DNA from: Saururus chinensis
Lineage: Eukaryota > Streptophyta > Magnoliopsida > Piperales > Saururaceae
Assembly: GCA_035235625.1 (NCBI GenBank)
Contig: CP141148.1
Coordinates: 10,101,001-10,165,000 of the forward strand
Length of the DNA stretch: 64,000 nt
Direction of reading: 5' to 3'
The notes under the pieces were generated by a model. That model ran no database searches. It was not told the origin of the DNA and worked only from the letters and a program-made list of their open reading frames with translations. A program made the translations under genes and the position numbers. Each line of letters opens with the position of its first letter. Within the stretch, counting starts at the first letter, position 1. This document shows positions 1 through 10,749 of the stretch, piece after piece.

Positions 1-1404
1 TAAACTTTATCTTGTCTTTATTTTTAACATTTATTCACCAAATTAGAGCTTTCCTAGCTTTTGATTCCAAGGAAAGGTTATCCCCTCCCATCCATCCACA
101 TCGGAGCAGCATATTGACATCCCTGTCGGTGGTGATTCCGGCAAGGTGACTTGGTGCTGATTCCAAGTCTTCTACTTTTCTTCCGTTTATCCTCCACCAT
201 CCACTGGTCCTCCTTCAAGTTCCATTGCGCCACTGTCTGCCACTGTCCATTAATGTGGACCCCTTGCTGCCCTTTACCACCACTGTGATTGCATGTTCTC
301 TTTGAGAACCACAGTGATGTTCCTGCCCTTCTGTTGCTGAACTCCTTTCACCACCAAGTTTCCGGTGACTCCGTTGTGCAGAAGTTGGAGCTGCCACCTT
401 CAGTTGACTGGTTCTGGAGTTGTGCTTTGCTAGAGCTAAAGCTCTCCTTCTGTCATTCAAGATAAAGTAAAGCCAAAAATCAAACACTAGTTTGGTTCAT
501 TGTTTCTGACGCCCTATGGTCCTAGCTCTAGACCCACTGAAACCTCTCTATGGATTGACTTGTGAAAGAATAGACCTATCGTCCTTTCGTACTTGCAGTC
601 TAACTCACTTAAAATATACACTTTCCCTGAACTTTCCCTGATCACTATTATTTAGTCTGAATTACGAGACTGTCCTGCATCATAAGGTAATCTGGAAGGC
701 ATTAATTAGAAAACATATATAAAATTTGTTAACAGAGAGCAGAGTCCAAATATGCTGCGAACACAAACTGTAGATTGGGGTGTGGATAGGAAAATAGGGA
801 AAAAAAAGAGCTGTTGGTCAACAAGATACTTGATCTTTGTCATTCTTATAATTTGTTGATATGCAAGATACAAACACTGAAATACTCTTGAGGTTTATCT
901 ACACATTTTATTTCCTTTGAAAATTGTTTTTGCTTTCTTTGGATTAATAATTAAAAAGCATTATCACCTACCTGTATACAAGTGATGATAGTATATTTGC
1001 ATATGTTATAATGCTTATTTGCAGGGGTCTCTTATTTATAATCTGAGTTCTTTGACTGGCCCTAAAAATAGGGATAATGTGATGATAATGATAGGATTGG
1101 GTTTATTAGAGTAGCTGCCCGCTGTTGTTCAAGGCTGACTTAGCAACTAAATTCAATGCAGTTACATCTTTTCTTTTTGGGATTACCCTTTTTGTTTTTT
1201 GTTTACATTGATGTTTTACTTTCTTATTTTGTCTTTTCCAGATATTTATTGTTTATTCTGTCTTTTTTTGTCAGCTAAAAGAATTGGTCCTTTCTATTTA
1301 ACGTAAAAAAGTTCAAGCTAGAAATTGCAAAACGATAGTTTTTTTTTTAAGATTTGATTTGTAAAGCATTTTTAGTCATTGACGTCTTGAAACTTTTTCT
1401 GCAG
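1..1404. other. Non-coding sequence upstream of the first visible CSC1-like exon
   Basis: No exon of the CSC1-like gene is visible here, although the family needs roughly 200 or more further N-terminal residues. The stretch is therefore probably a long intron, with the 5' exons beyond the left edge. It ends in a pyrimidine-rich tract and the acceptor CTGCAG just before 1405. The 90-residue minus-strand frame near 215-487 has no recognisable domain. Confidence 0.6.
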
Positions 1405-4400
1405 AATGATATGGATAAGATTTATAGGAAATGTTTGCCTCTGAAATCTGCATCTGCTGACCAGAAATGTGGATCAAGTAGAATAAGATGTGGTATTTGT
1501 GGTTTTACATCCGGCCCATTTAAACTATACTCTGATGAGCTTCAGCAGAATGTGAAATTTCCTTGTTTTGCTCTTCCAGATTCATTTCTGACTGATAAGG
1601 TTTACATCTTTTTTTGTTATTTCATGGCACTCTTTGTCACCATTTGTTACATATTGAGGTGAGTCAATGGTGTATACATATAAATGCATGATTTTCTTCC
1701 TGTAGGAATGTGGTGCTGCTTTTGTTTTCTTTAAAACACGCTATGCTGCTATTGTTACTTCACAAGTTCTTCAATCTTCAAATCCAATGTTATGGGTCAC
1801 TGAGTTGGCTCCTGCACCAGATGATGTTTACTGGTCTAATCTGTGGATCCCCTACAAACAGCTTTGGATTCGTAGGATTGCAACTCTTCTGGGTTCTCTT
1901 GTGTTTGTCATTCTGTTTTTTCCTCCCGTTACTTTTGTGCAAGGCCTGTCACAATTAGAGAAGTTACAGAGAACATTCCCTTTCTTGAGGGGAATTTTAA
2001 AAAAGTATGTATCAACTCACTCAGTAAGAAGAGTGGAGAATGACATTTGTTTTTGGCTGGATATGGCCTAAATAACAGTGTATTTATTGTCCATCGCAGG
2101 AAATATGTCGGTCAGCTGGTTACAGGATATCTCCCGAGTGTAATTTTATTATTATTTCTTTTGATTGTACCTCCAATAATGATGCTATTTTCAGCTGTCG
2201 AAGGGTCTGTTTCTAGAAGTGGAAGGAAAAGGAGTGCTTGCTACAAGATTCTGTATTTCACAATTTGGAATGTGTTTTTTGTGAACGTACTGTCGGGGAC
2301 CTTCATTGATCAGCTGTACAGTCTTTCTAGTCCAAAAGACATTCCCCCGCGGCTAGCAAAAGCTGTACCAAGGCAGGTGATTATTAGTGTAGAAATTTAA
2401 GCTTTTTTTTCAAAGATAATTTAGTAAGAGTTGAGTGGTTTTGTTAGTTTTAATATTTATAGTAATCTCTTCTCAGACAGACTATGCCTAAAGGGAAGTG
2501 GTTTACTATAGCTTTCTAAGAGGTTCTGGGTCCAATTCTGGTTGAGAACAGTATTTCCTTTTTTGTGCTGTGCATAGTAGGTGTCAATACTAATAATTTG
2601 TTCCTTCTCTGACGATTTAAGCTTTTAGGGGTAGTGGTTAACCCACATATTTGAGTGTCTTTCTTCCTTACATGATATATCTATATCCATATATATATAT
2701 TTGTCACATGAAAGGATCTCTTTTGTATGCCTTATCTGTGCCATTTTTTGTTAAATTTGTGGTGCCTCTTTTAAGTTGTGAAATGTCATTTTTTTAATAT
2801 GGTTAGCTTAAATTGAGCAAAAAAATAAAATGGTTAGCTTAAGTTGACTACTTGAATGTACCGTGTAATCCTGTTTCTTGTCTCGAGTTGGTCTGATCAT
2901 TGTGATTTTCTAGTAGGCTTATCCCGAATTGGGTGAACTTTTGAGCAAACTTGTGATGCAATTCTAGTCCTTCAGCAGGATTCTGTCTCAGCTCCCTCCC
3001 AACAGCAAAGAAACCTTCCGATTCTTATTTTCTTTGCTTTATATGTTTGTGGAATTTGTAACAGATGTAATTATGTTTTAAAACGTTTAACTGGCTGTGA
3101 TTATATTTTTTGGACGCAGCATTATATGTTGCAGTTAATGGAGTTGTCTTATCCTATGCATGCAGGCTACATTTTTCATCACCTACGTTCTCACGTCAGG
3201 TTGGGCAAGTTTGTCTTTTGAAGTCATGCAACCTTTTACCCTTTTGTGTAGCTTATTCCGTAGGTTCATACTGAGGGGTGAGGCTGATCAGGCATCAGTA
3301 CCATCATTTCCATATCATACAGAAATTCCCAGAGTACTCCTATTTGGGCTCCTTGGCTTTACGTGTTCCATTTTGGCACCTTTAATTTTGCCATTCTTGC
3401 TGGTATATTTTCTTCTAGGCTATGTGGTATATCGCAACCAGGTACTGTTCTGTGCATGAATGATATCATGATTTTCCTTACATAGTTGCACTTTAAAACT
3501 TGCTTTTTTGGTGTCAACTTGTGTTTTAGGATTGATTTTTTCTGTTTCTTTCCTGCTTGTTACTTGCTGGTCAATTAGGTAGTCATTCTCTGCTCTTCCA
3601 GTGGTATATCAACTGTCTTGACATCAGTTTATCTTAGAAAACATTTATCCTTGTAAGAGAAGGCATCAAACAGATGTCTTTCTAACAGAAATTAATTAAT
3701 TACAAGCTACACATTTAAATAAGAGCTGTTATACACCATGAAGTTTTGGAAAACATTAGTAACACCCGTGAGTTCAAGTTTCCTACTAGGAGTGATTCAA
3801 AACGAATATCAACCTAGATCTTATTGGGAATACTGTTTAAACTGTTAGTGCGACCTACATTTCTATCAGAACTTTATTTTAATTTTTCTTTGTTTGAAGT
3901 CAGATGCCAATCAAAACCTCATATCTAATTTATCTGACCAAAATGACTTTCATTAATACTAATCAGCGTTGAATATAAACCGTATATCTTAAAAGCCCCC
4001 TCAATCTTGGATGCATCCTGGTATTTTGAGTGAGGCTGCACTTAGGATACCATGATCTGGGTATAAACTGCTATAGAAGTGTCATAGGACCATGCTATGA
4101 AAGCTGACAGAGACAAGTGGATGTTACTAATTTTTTCTCTTAAAATTTCAATTTAGTTTTAGCAACTACTTGCTTTAAAATATCGGATGTGCACATTTCT
4201 TTTAGGCCCACAGCTCCCTGATGAGTAGGTTTGCCAACACTCTGTTGTACATCTACAAGCTTGCCTGTTGTGTCCACTTATGAGCTTGACAATTTATCAA
4301 ATCTTTTAAAAGTTATACGCAAACATTATTTTGCATCTCTTTTCCATAATTCCATCTATACCTGATGGTTTTTTCCATAGTCATAGTTTATTTTTTAGAA

Positions 4401-5277
4401 TTGAGTTTAAAGAAATTTTACCATGATATACATGTATAACCACATATTGGGACATTTGTAATAAAACATATTGTAGGTTGACATAGATAAGATTATTCTG
4501 GTAACCGCCCATGTTTGACCATGTTTGTGTACAGTATATGAATTACTTGGGTAGAGACTCAGGCAAGGGATTGTTTGAAGTCCGTCTGTCAAACTGGATA
4601 ACGAGAAGCTTAAATTTTTTTAGTACTTTGGTATTTAATCCTGCTTGTTGAAGAATGATTACGATTGCTTTGTAATAATTGTTTGGCGCAGATACTTAAT
4701 GTTTATATCTCAAAGTATGAAAGCGGAGGACTGATGTGGCCTGTTGTGCACAATACCACAATTTTCTCATTGTTGCTTACGCAAATTATTGCCCTTGGAG
4801 TCTTTGGCCTAAAAAAATCTCCAACTGCATCGGGCTTCATGATTCCGCTTATAATATTAACTCTCCTCTTCAACGAATATTGTAGGAAGAGGTTCCATCC
4901 CATATTTAAGAATTTCAATGCAGAGGTAGGTGTGCATTATGTAGTTTTATCTTAATTTGTTTAACCATCATTATTCATAGTTTTGATCATTGTCAATTCT
5001 TTCTTCTCACTAGGACTTGATTGACATGGATAGAGAAGATCAATCACAAGGCCATATGGAGGGTATTCATCAGCAATTGTTGTCTGCATATTCTCAATTC
5101 CCTGCCAGATCACTAGAATCATTGGAAAATGGAGAAGAGGGCTCTTCAAGTCGAACTTCAGAAGCAAGAGGTTTGCTTCAACTTCTGCTTGGAGGTTTAT
5201 CTATATCTAGAGTGCAGGGTGTGTTTACGCGGGTGTCCATGTTAATTACTTTACAGGGGAGCAACAGGTTAAAGTAG
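1405..5277 (+). CDS. CSC1/OSCA-like hyperosmolality-gated channel, RXW8-type (3' six exons; 5' end outside window)
   Basis: This is a multi-pass membrane protein of the DUF221/RSN1_7TM family. Characterised plant members are mechanosensitive, osmotic-stress calcium channels. The coding exons read as 1405-1599, 1706-2004, 2100-2376, 3166-3441, 4692-4925 and 5014-5277. All have GT/AG borders and matching phases, giving 514 residues. The first exon is the end of the cytosolic domain, with the CGICG cysteine motif. Exon 2 has the conserved MLWVTELAPAPDDVYW run and the first core helix. Exons 3-5 hold helices around LPSVILLLFLLIVPP, ILYFTIWNVFFVN, ATFFITYVLTSGWASL, LAPLILPFLLVYF, IFSLLLTQIIALGVFG and GFMIPLIILTLLF. 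Exon 6 is an acidic, serine-rich cytosolic tail. Close relatives have about 700-800 residues, so roughly the C-terminal two thirds is present. The stop at 5275-5277 is the simplest end. A donor at 5171 would give a different tail. Confidence 0.93.
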
Positions 5278-6597
5278 GAAGCTGTCCATAGGTTATACAT
5301 TGTACCAACAAAACTACAAGATTTTGTTCTCTCTGCAAATTCTTTTGTCTAGGCCTACATACATGTGTCTGCTCCTATTAAAAAACCTTGGTCCTTCACA
5401 CCCGCCATGGTTACCATACTATTCCGAACTAAGCATCCCCCAAGGAGTTGAAGAAAGTGAAGCTCCACATGGAGTTTGTGTTTTTGACATTGCGCGCAAA
5501 GCAGACCCAAGGCTGTGGCTGTGGTGGATATAAATGGATGCATATATGTCTCTTCGTGGCAGTAACATTTGTTAATTATGAGGATAATTATGAGGATGAG
5601 AGGGTGGGTTGTGTTCCCAATATATATGTATTATGTATATGTATTTGTTTGTAAGAATATATGTCCTTTCAACAAAGAACGAATTATAGTATCTTCAGTG
5701 TTGACATGGAGCGAAAAAAAGTGTGTATATTTGTTCTGCTAGGTAAGCATAGAGTTGTATTAAGCACAAATATCAACGGTGAGTTACAAACATTTCGTCC
5801 CCTCATGAAAAGAAATCACCTAAAATCCCGCTTAACAGGGGTAAACACAAAAACAAATTAAATCAACAATTTTATGTATTATGAAACTTAAACGGAGGTC
5901 TCAGGTTTGAGTCGAGCCTGTGGCACCTAAGCTGGACGGGGGGAAAGAGCAGTTTCCTCTTCTCAATGCTAGAAGAAAACAGTGGCAACCCCGGAAGGGA
6001 TCCATCCAAGGTTGCCGGAAGAATTCTCAGTTATCATCTTATCAAGGGACTGTCATCCCTTCTTCCAAACCAAATGATATTAAAGACGACTATTATTCTG
6101 GCATTCAGTTGCTGCCCCTACATTTAGTGGACTGAAAATGCTACCTTACGCTGTGCTCACCTATGAGGAAGACATGGGATTTGCAAGGTGGCATGGGGCC
6201 TGTGCATAGCGCCTGAGCATTAGGCCTGCATAGCATTACACTGAGTGTAGTAGCACTCTCTGAGGATCCTGCTGCTCTAGATTCTACACGAGCACGAATT
6301 GTGTAGACATATTCAATTACATAAGAGGGCTATGATGTTGGGAACTCCAAGTCTTCTCTTTCTGGGCAATATCTGATCATGGAACATGAATGGAGCTTGT
6401 CCTATTTTGAATGTAAGCTCACCTGCACACTTCAGAGTAAAATTGGGGCCATACGGGCAGGAAGTTGGCTTGGTTTAAGATGAACTGAGTGTGAGGGGAC
6501 ACTAGTGGAAGTATCGGGAACGAACTAAATCTCCTAAACTGAAAGAATTACCTAACTGAACTTAATTTCTTAGAATACTCAAAATATTACTAGCATA
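5278..6597. other. Intergenic region between two convergent genes
   Basis: This holds the probable 3' UTR of the CSC1-like gene and the region beyond the stop of the minus-strand plastid-protein gene. A 71-codon frame at 5920-6135 follows a stretch resembling a polymerase III B box (about 5904-5920), but no A box is visible and I do not recognise the protein. Nothing else can be supported. Confidence 0.5.
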
Positions 6598-8284
6598 TCA
6601 TAGTTGATTTTTTTCAGTATCAGAGACAATATTGTTCACAGCCTTGTTAGCGGCTTCATCCTCTTCAAGCCAAAATTTCTTCCTCAACCACAGAACTTTC
6701 AGTAATCCCCCATTGCTAACATGAGAAATTAGCATCTGTCCTCGGTTTGGCACATAAATGAGCTTTAGAAGCACAAAAAGGGATGCAATGCTCACCAAAT
6801 GCCAGAGAAACTTCTTTTCCTGCAATATCACAATCTAGTCAGAAATTATAGCATATTGATCTGCAGTGTTCCCGTGTGTAAAATGAACAAATAATCACCT
6901 TTTCTTCCTGAAACATTGCTTGTAAAGTTTCTTTAAAAAAATCAGCTAGTATGAAACCGATAGAGAGCCCCAGAGGAATCATCAGTTCTCCATTTTTTGC
7001 AACTGAGATAACTACATCCGACACACAATTAAAAACGAAGAAGGAAATCATAATCCATTTGAATGTCTTCTTCAAAATTTCAAATAACTTGTTGACAAAT
7101 ATGTCCCCAGCCTTCTTCCATGGAAACTCTTTTATTGGTTTGGGAAAGGTATTCCAAAATGCTTCAGTTGCACTCTGAACTCCAATCATGACTCTATCCA
7201 ATTCTTTGAAAGGTTTCTCATTTGGCACACCTACAGCGCAACACAAGGAAAGGCTATGGTGTTGAGACTCCAATTTTTTATGGTACCTCCTCAAGAATGC
7301 ATTCCTTGGGCAATTCACCAATTTTATCTGTTATAATACGGCAGATGAAACAGTTAGCATATGACCATCGACGAATTCAATTGGGAAAATAATCGAGGAA
7401 TGAGATTGAATCTGCTAACTGAACTTAGAACACAATGATATCAATGGGATTCTCACAAACCATTATCATGGTGCATCTAGATATAATGTGTTTCCTCTTT
7501 TCCTTCTCCCTTTTTATACTTTCTAATCTTGAAACAGGAAAAAACTTTTGGCCCACTGTTTTTGCCCATTGTAGTTTTCTCAAGAGATTATCCTTTTTCT
7601 TAGTAGGTTCTAAAGAATATCTGAACGACGCACATTAATGAAGGACCTTATTTCTTGTCGGAAAGGAATATAACACACACCTTCAATTGTGCTAGTTTAT
7701 GTCAAAATTGAGCAACTTCCCTCTTTCAACTTTCTAGCTTCTATATCACAGTAATCCCATCTTTTTCAATCCGATTTAACGTATTTCGTTTGTAGAGATG
7801 ATATATCAGTAAATATGAAAAGAAAACCGAGGACATTTCATCTGTTTGCTGGAAACCCAGGAATTCGTTGATTTCTGTTACTCATTTCTGGTCAGTGACA
7901 GCATGAAAGTATACCTTTAATCAAGGAAAAACTGCTCTGATACTTGTTCTCTCAGTGATATGCGAAATTAATCATAGACCAAGCTGCCTACTCAAACTGA
8001 ATCCAGCAGACCAACAAAGGAGACATTTTTCCGACAAATTACGCATAACCCAGATGATATCCACCCACATGCATTCAAATCCCCAGCCAGAAGCCCTCCA
8101 AATCCCACAACAGAAGAAACAATTAACAATCCCTTGTCTACAATCAAAGAAATACCCGCGAAGCAAACCATTACACAGAAAAGACTAAATAAGTAGGGAG
8201 TAGGAACATAAACAGGAACCGTACCCGGCGTTCTAAGGCCGGCGGCCTCGCCCACACAGCAACGGCAGCCTCCACCGCCACCAT
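6598..8284 (-). CDS. Predicted plastid-targeted membrane protein, possibly EMB1273-like (3 exons, 236 aa)
   Basis: Three minus-strand exons join in phase 0: 8284-8225 (start codon, 20 codons), 7327-6899 (143 codons) and 6819-6598 (73 codons plus stop). Donors are CGG|GTACGG and AAG|GTGATT; acceptors end in AACAG and TTGCAG. The N-terminus is basic and poor in acidic residues, and SLCCAVGVPNEK resembles a chloroplast transit cleavage region. The mature part has an amphipathic segment (EFPWKKAGDIFVNKLFEIL) and then three hydrophobic stretches: WIMISFFVFNCVSDVVISV, LMIPLGLSIGFILADFF and FLWHLVSIASLFVLLKLIYV. It ends in a charged tail. From memory it resembles the small plant family that includes Arabidopsis EMBRYO DEFECTIVE 1273, but that name is unverified. 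The gene converges on the CSC1-like gene and is divergent from the 7SL RNA gene about 150 bp upstream. Confidence 0.8.
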
Positions 8285-8368
8285 GGATTAACCCCTCCTT
8301 CCTCCTCTCCCACCCTCACCACCTACTGCCCATATCACACCCAGCCACATGGTTTCGTACAATTTTTA

Positions 8369-8410
8369 GTCCCACATCGGTTACAAATCTTGCAATAACT
8401 GGTTTATATT
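8369..8410 (+). promoter_or_regulatory. Plant snRNA-type Pol III promoter: USE and TATA box of the 7SL gene
   Basis: GTCCCACATCG at 8369-8379 matches the plant upstream sequence element (RTCCCACATCG). A TATA-like box (TTTATATT, about 8403-8410) lies about 24 bp after the USE. In plants this short spacing marks polymerase III genes such as U6 and 7SL, while polymerase II snRNA genes have about 10 bp more. The RNA start follows about 30 bp after the TATA box. Confidence 0.88.
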
Positions 8411-8433
8411 CCGCTGGTTCACTCACACACATC

Positions 8434-8747
8434 GCTGAGTTGAGTCGCGCCAGCTTGTAACCCGAGCTCCGGGGGCATTAAGGTGGTGAGGACGGTTAAA
8501 CCCGTTTCTCGGGGTCGGGTCAGTTCTGCAATTTCTGGCTCGCCCGTTCCAAGTCGTGCAGTGAACTTGTGCGGTCTGGGCGAAAGCTTGAATCGTCCCG
8601 GCTCTTACAAAGGAGGGAACCGCGTCAGGCTGGCTTCACAGAGCAGCGACTACCTCCCGCTGTCGACAGTGGAAGGATAACGAGCCGGCGCTGGTCGAGC
8701 CCATTCGTGACCCTGTGAACTGGTCTCATTCGAACCGCCACCTTTTT
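8434..8747 (+). ncRNA. 7SL RNA (signal recognition particle RNA) gene
   Basis: The RNA scaffold of the signal recognition particle directs secretory and membrane ribosomes to the ER. Plant 7SL landmarks appear in order: AGCTTGTAACCCGAG (8452-8466), GGGGGCATTAAGGTGGTG (8471-8488), GTCTGGGCGAAAGCTTG (about 8574-8590), ATCGTCCCGGCTCTTA, AAAGGAGG, then the SRP54-binding helix region GTCAGGCTGGCTTCACAG (about 8624-8641) with GAGCAGCGACTACC. The 3' part contains AACTGGTCTCA and ends at a T5 run (8743-8747), a normal polymerase III terminator. The 314-nt length suits plant 7SL. With USE, TATA, start spacing and terminator all in place, it is probably functional. The small insertion after CCCGAG (TCC before the G run) and the exact start are uncertain. 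Confidence 0.9.
8743..8747 (+). terminator. Pol III T-run terminator of the 7SL gene
   Basis: TTTTT directly follows the 3' domain (GAACCGCCACC), where plant 7SL transcripts normally end. Confidence 0.75.
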
Positions 8748-9539
8748 GGTTTGGGCTCAATTACATTAGAGGTATTTTTTTATTAAAATACTCGTTACAG
8801 TAGATTTCTCAGTGAAAGGGTAATATTTCTTCTGTCTTTCTAGTCACCTGTTCCTCTTTATTATTTTTGACTTCATTTCTTTTTTATTGTCCTCATTTTG
8901 CCGTGATCTTGACCTAGTCTCAATTGCACTGTTTCATCTTGCCTTCCCTTTCACTGCCTTCATTTGAAGGTATATTTATTTATAAAATTAATATATTTGC
9001 CAATGAAATTGGATCTTTTCTGCATGTACCATACATGATATTATATTTATTTAATTTTGTTTATATTTGTTATATTATTGTGACTATCACATAATTTATT
9101 GAGAATAAAGCATTAAGCTATTATAAATTGTTTGTTATGATTAGTATATAATAATTAATTTTTTTATTTTTTGGATGATTAAGCATGAATTAGTCTCAAA
9201 TTGACCGTTGTGACGAAATTGTCTGATAAATATTACTATGAAACTGTGAACTGAAAAACTACAAAACTATAGAATTAAAAAATTGGAAATTGTCAAAAAA
9301 TTTACTGGTTATTTGCCTTAAAATAAGTGAAAAAGTATGAAACTGAATAATTAGAAAAATATAAAACTATATACTAGGAATTCCACGTATAACTAGAAAA
9401 CTGGATAATAAAGAGCTTGATCAGTGAGAAATAATTTATTTTTTTAGGCATTATCTTTTTCATATATTAATAGCTTTATTATACATTATATGTATATTCC
9501 CTTTTGATTGATTTTTAATTAAACATCTTTGTATAGGAA

Positions 9540-9641
9540 ATGCCAAAGGCTGTAGGAAAAATAATCAAAAAGGGGAAACTACCGAATAAGCTATATGAAG
9601 AGGATGACAACGCCCTTCCAGAGACAAAGAAACAAGCATAA
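9540..9641 (+). pseudogene. 33-codon relic of the ULP gene: start fused to end by internal deletion
   Basis: ATG at 9540 opens MPKAVGKIIKKGKLPNKLY, matching the start of the ULP gene (ATG at 17374, minus strand). It then joins directly to EEDDNALPETKKQA and a stop, matching the last exon of that gene (14572-14521). It is a truncated inverted copy, not a functional protease. Confidence 0.75.
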
Positions 9642-9663
9642 ACAATCAAGTATGCCATGCGTT

Positions 9664-10018
9664 GAAGGGTGGGCAGGATACAGTCTAACTTTGAAGCACC
9701 AGGACGCCTACATTATCTCAGCTTAGCTATCATGCGATCAACTGAGGAATCATAGTAGGTGGGGCACGTCTCAATTGAGAATTTTCCTTACGGACGGCAA
9801 CCGATTGGTCTATGACAATTTCTCTCAGTGTAGCATAAAATTATGGTGCACTGATAGGAATTAGCATAGGCCATTCTCGCTGACATCAGTGAGGAAGATC
9901 CCCAGTTTAGACATTCCCCACCTAATCTGATCCCTCAGTTGATCGCATGATAGCTAAGCTGAGCTAATGTCTAAGCTTCCTAGTGCTTCCAAGTTAGACT
10001 GCATCCTGCCCACCCTTC
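9664..10018. mobile_element. Foldback (hairpin) element inside the MULE left arm
   Basis: Two near-identical inverted arms of about 100 bp (9664-9764 and 9916-10018) flank a loop of about 150 bp. They begin GAAGGGTGGGCAGGAT and end with the complement, and share ATCATGCGATCAACTGAGG. The right side of the MULE lacks it, so it inserted after the arm was formed. No clear target duplication or coding frame is visible. The family is unknown. Confidence 0.75.
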
Positions 10019-10749
10019 CTCGTGACCAAAGTAGAATTATGAAATTTATCTTTGATATAAACAGAATTGAATGCTTTTTAATTATCTTTGCCGTCATAAA
10101 ACTTAGTTCAATGTTTTTGAATTATGTTCAGATGGTTGTCTTATGTTGTATTAAAAATACAAGAAATTCAGTTCTTGTTCGTTTCCATTTTCTATCACAC
10201 AAATGTGCAAATTAGAGAAAACCATACTAATATAATGAGATGTATCCATGGACCTAGTATAAATTGGAACTGGAAAACTTAAAGTTGGTAACTGAAAAAC
10301 TGCAAACATAAAGTGGGGAAACTGGCAAATTGGAAACAAGAAAAGTTAACTGGAAACCTGAACAGAAACATGATAACCTCATGCAAAAACGTAATATAAA
10401 CAAAAAATTATCCTTGTACACCTTTCATATCCACAAAAATATAATTTTCTCTAAACATGTACCATATTTCAAGGAGTTCTTGTATTTTTCTTCTTTGTTG
10501 AAGGGAATTGTCTCTTTTCTGTATGATTTCTAATTGCCTGAGGTTCACCTATATCTATTCTACTACTGTCTTCATTGTCTTTGTGTTCATGATGCCTAAC
10601 TGGGAACTGACAAGTAGCCCTATTATAGTCAAACCCCTTACATTTACTATACTTCACTATTCTTTTTTCTTTGTCGTGCGAGAGTATTTGCTTCTTCTTT
10701 GGTCGTTCGGCCGGAATCCTTAAATGTGGAGGCTTCAGTTGAATTGCAC

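Larger units (their letters stand above)
8770..10370. repeat. Left arm of the MULE: inverted, internally deleted copy of the right side
   Basis: The outer part (8770-9600) is the inverted counterpart of 17310-18357 plus 21475-21595. The inner part (9600-9660 and 10020-10370) is the inverted counterpart of about 14170-14572. The junction lies inside the ULP gene, so the left arm looks like a copy of the whole right side with the protease body removed. The foldback element at 9664-10018 interrupts it and is absent from the right side. Confidence 0.8.

Noticed and set aside
215-487. 90-codon minus-strand frame
   Set aside because: No domain, no splice context, and it sits in a probable intron of the CSC1-like gene.
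5900-6135. Possible SINE or tRNA-like B box and a 71-codon frame
   Set aside because: No A box, no tail and no target duplication; the frame matches nothing I know.
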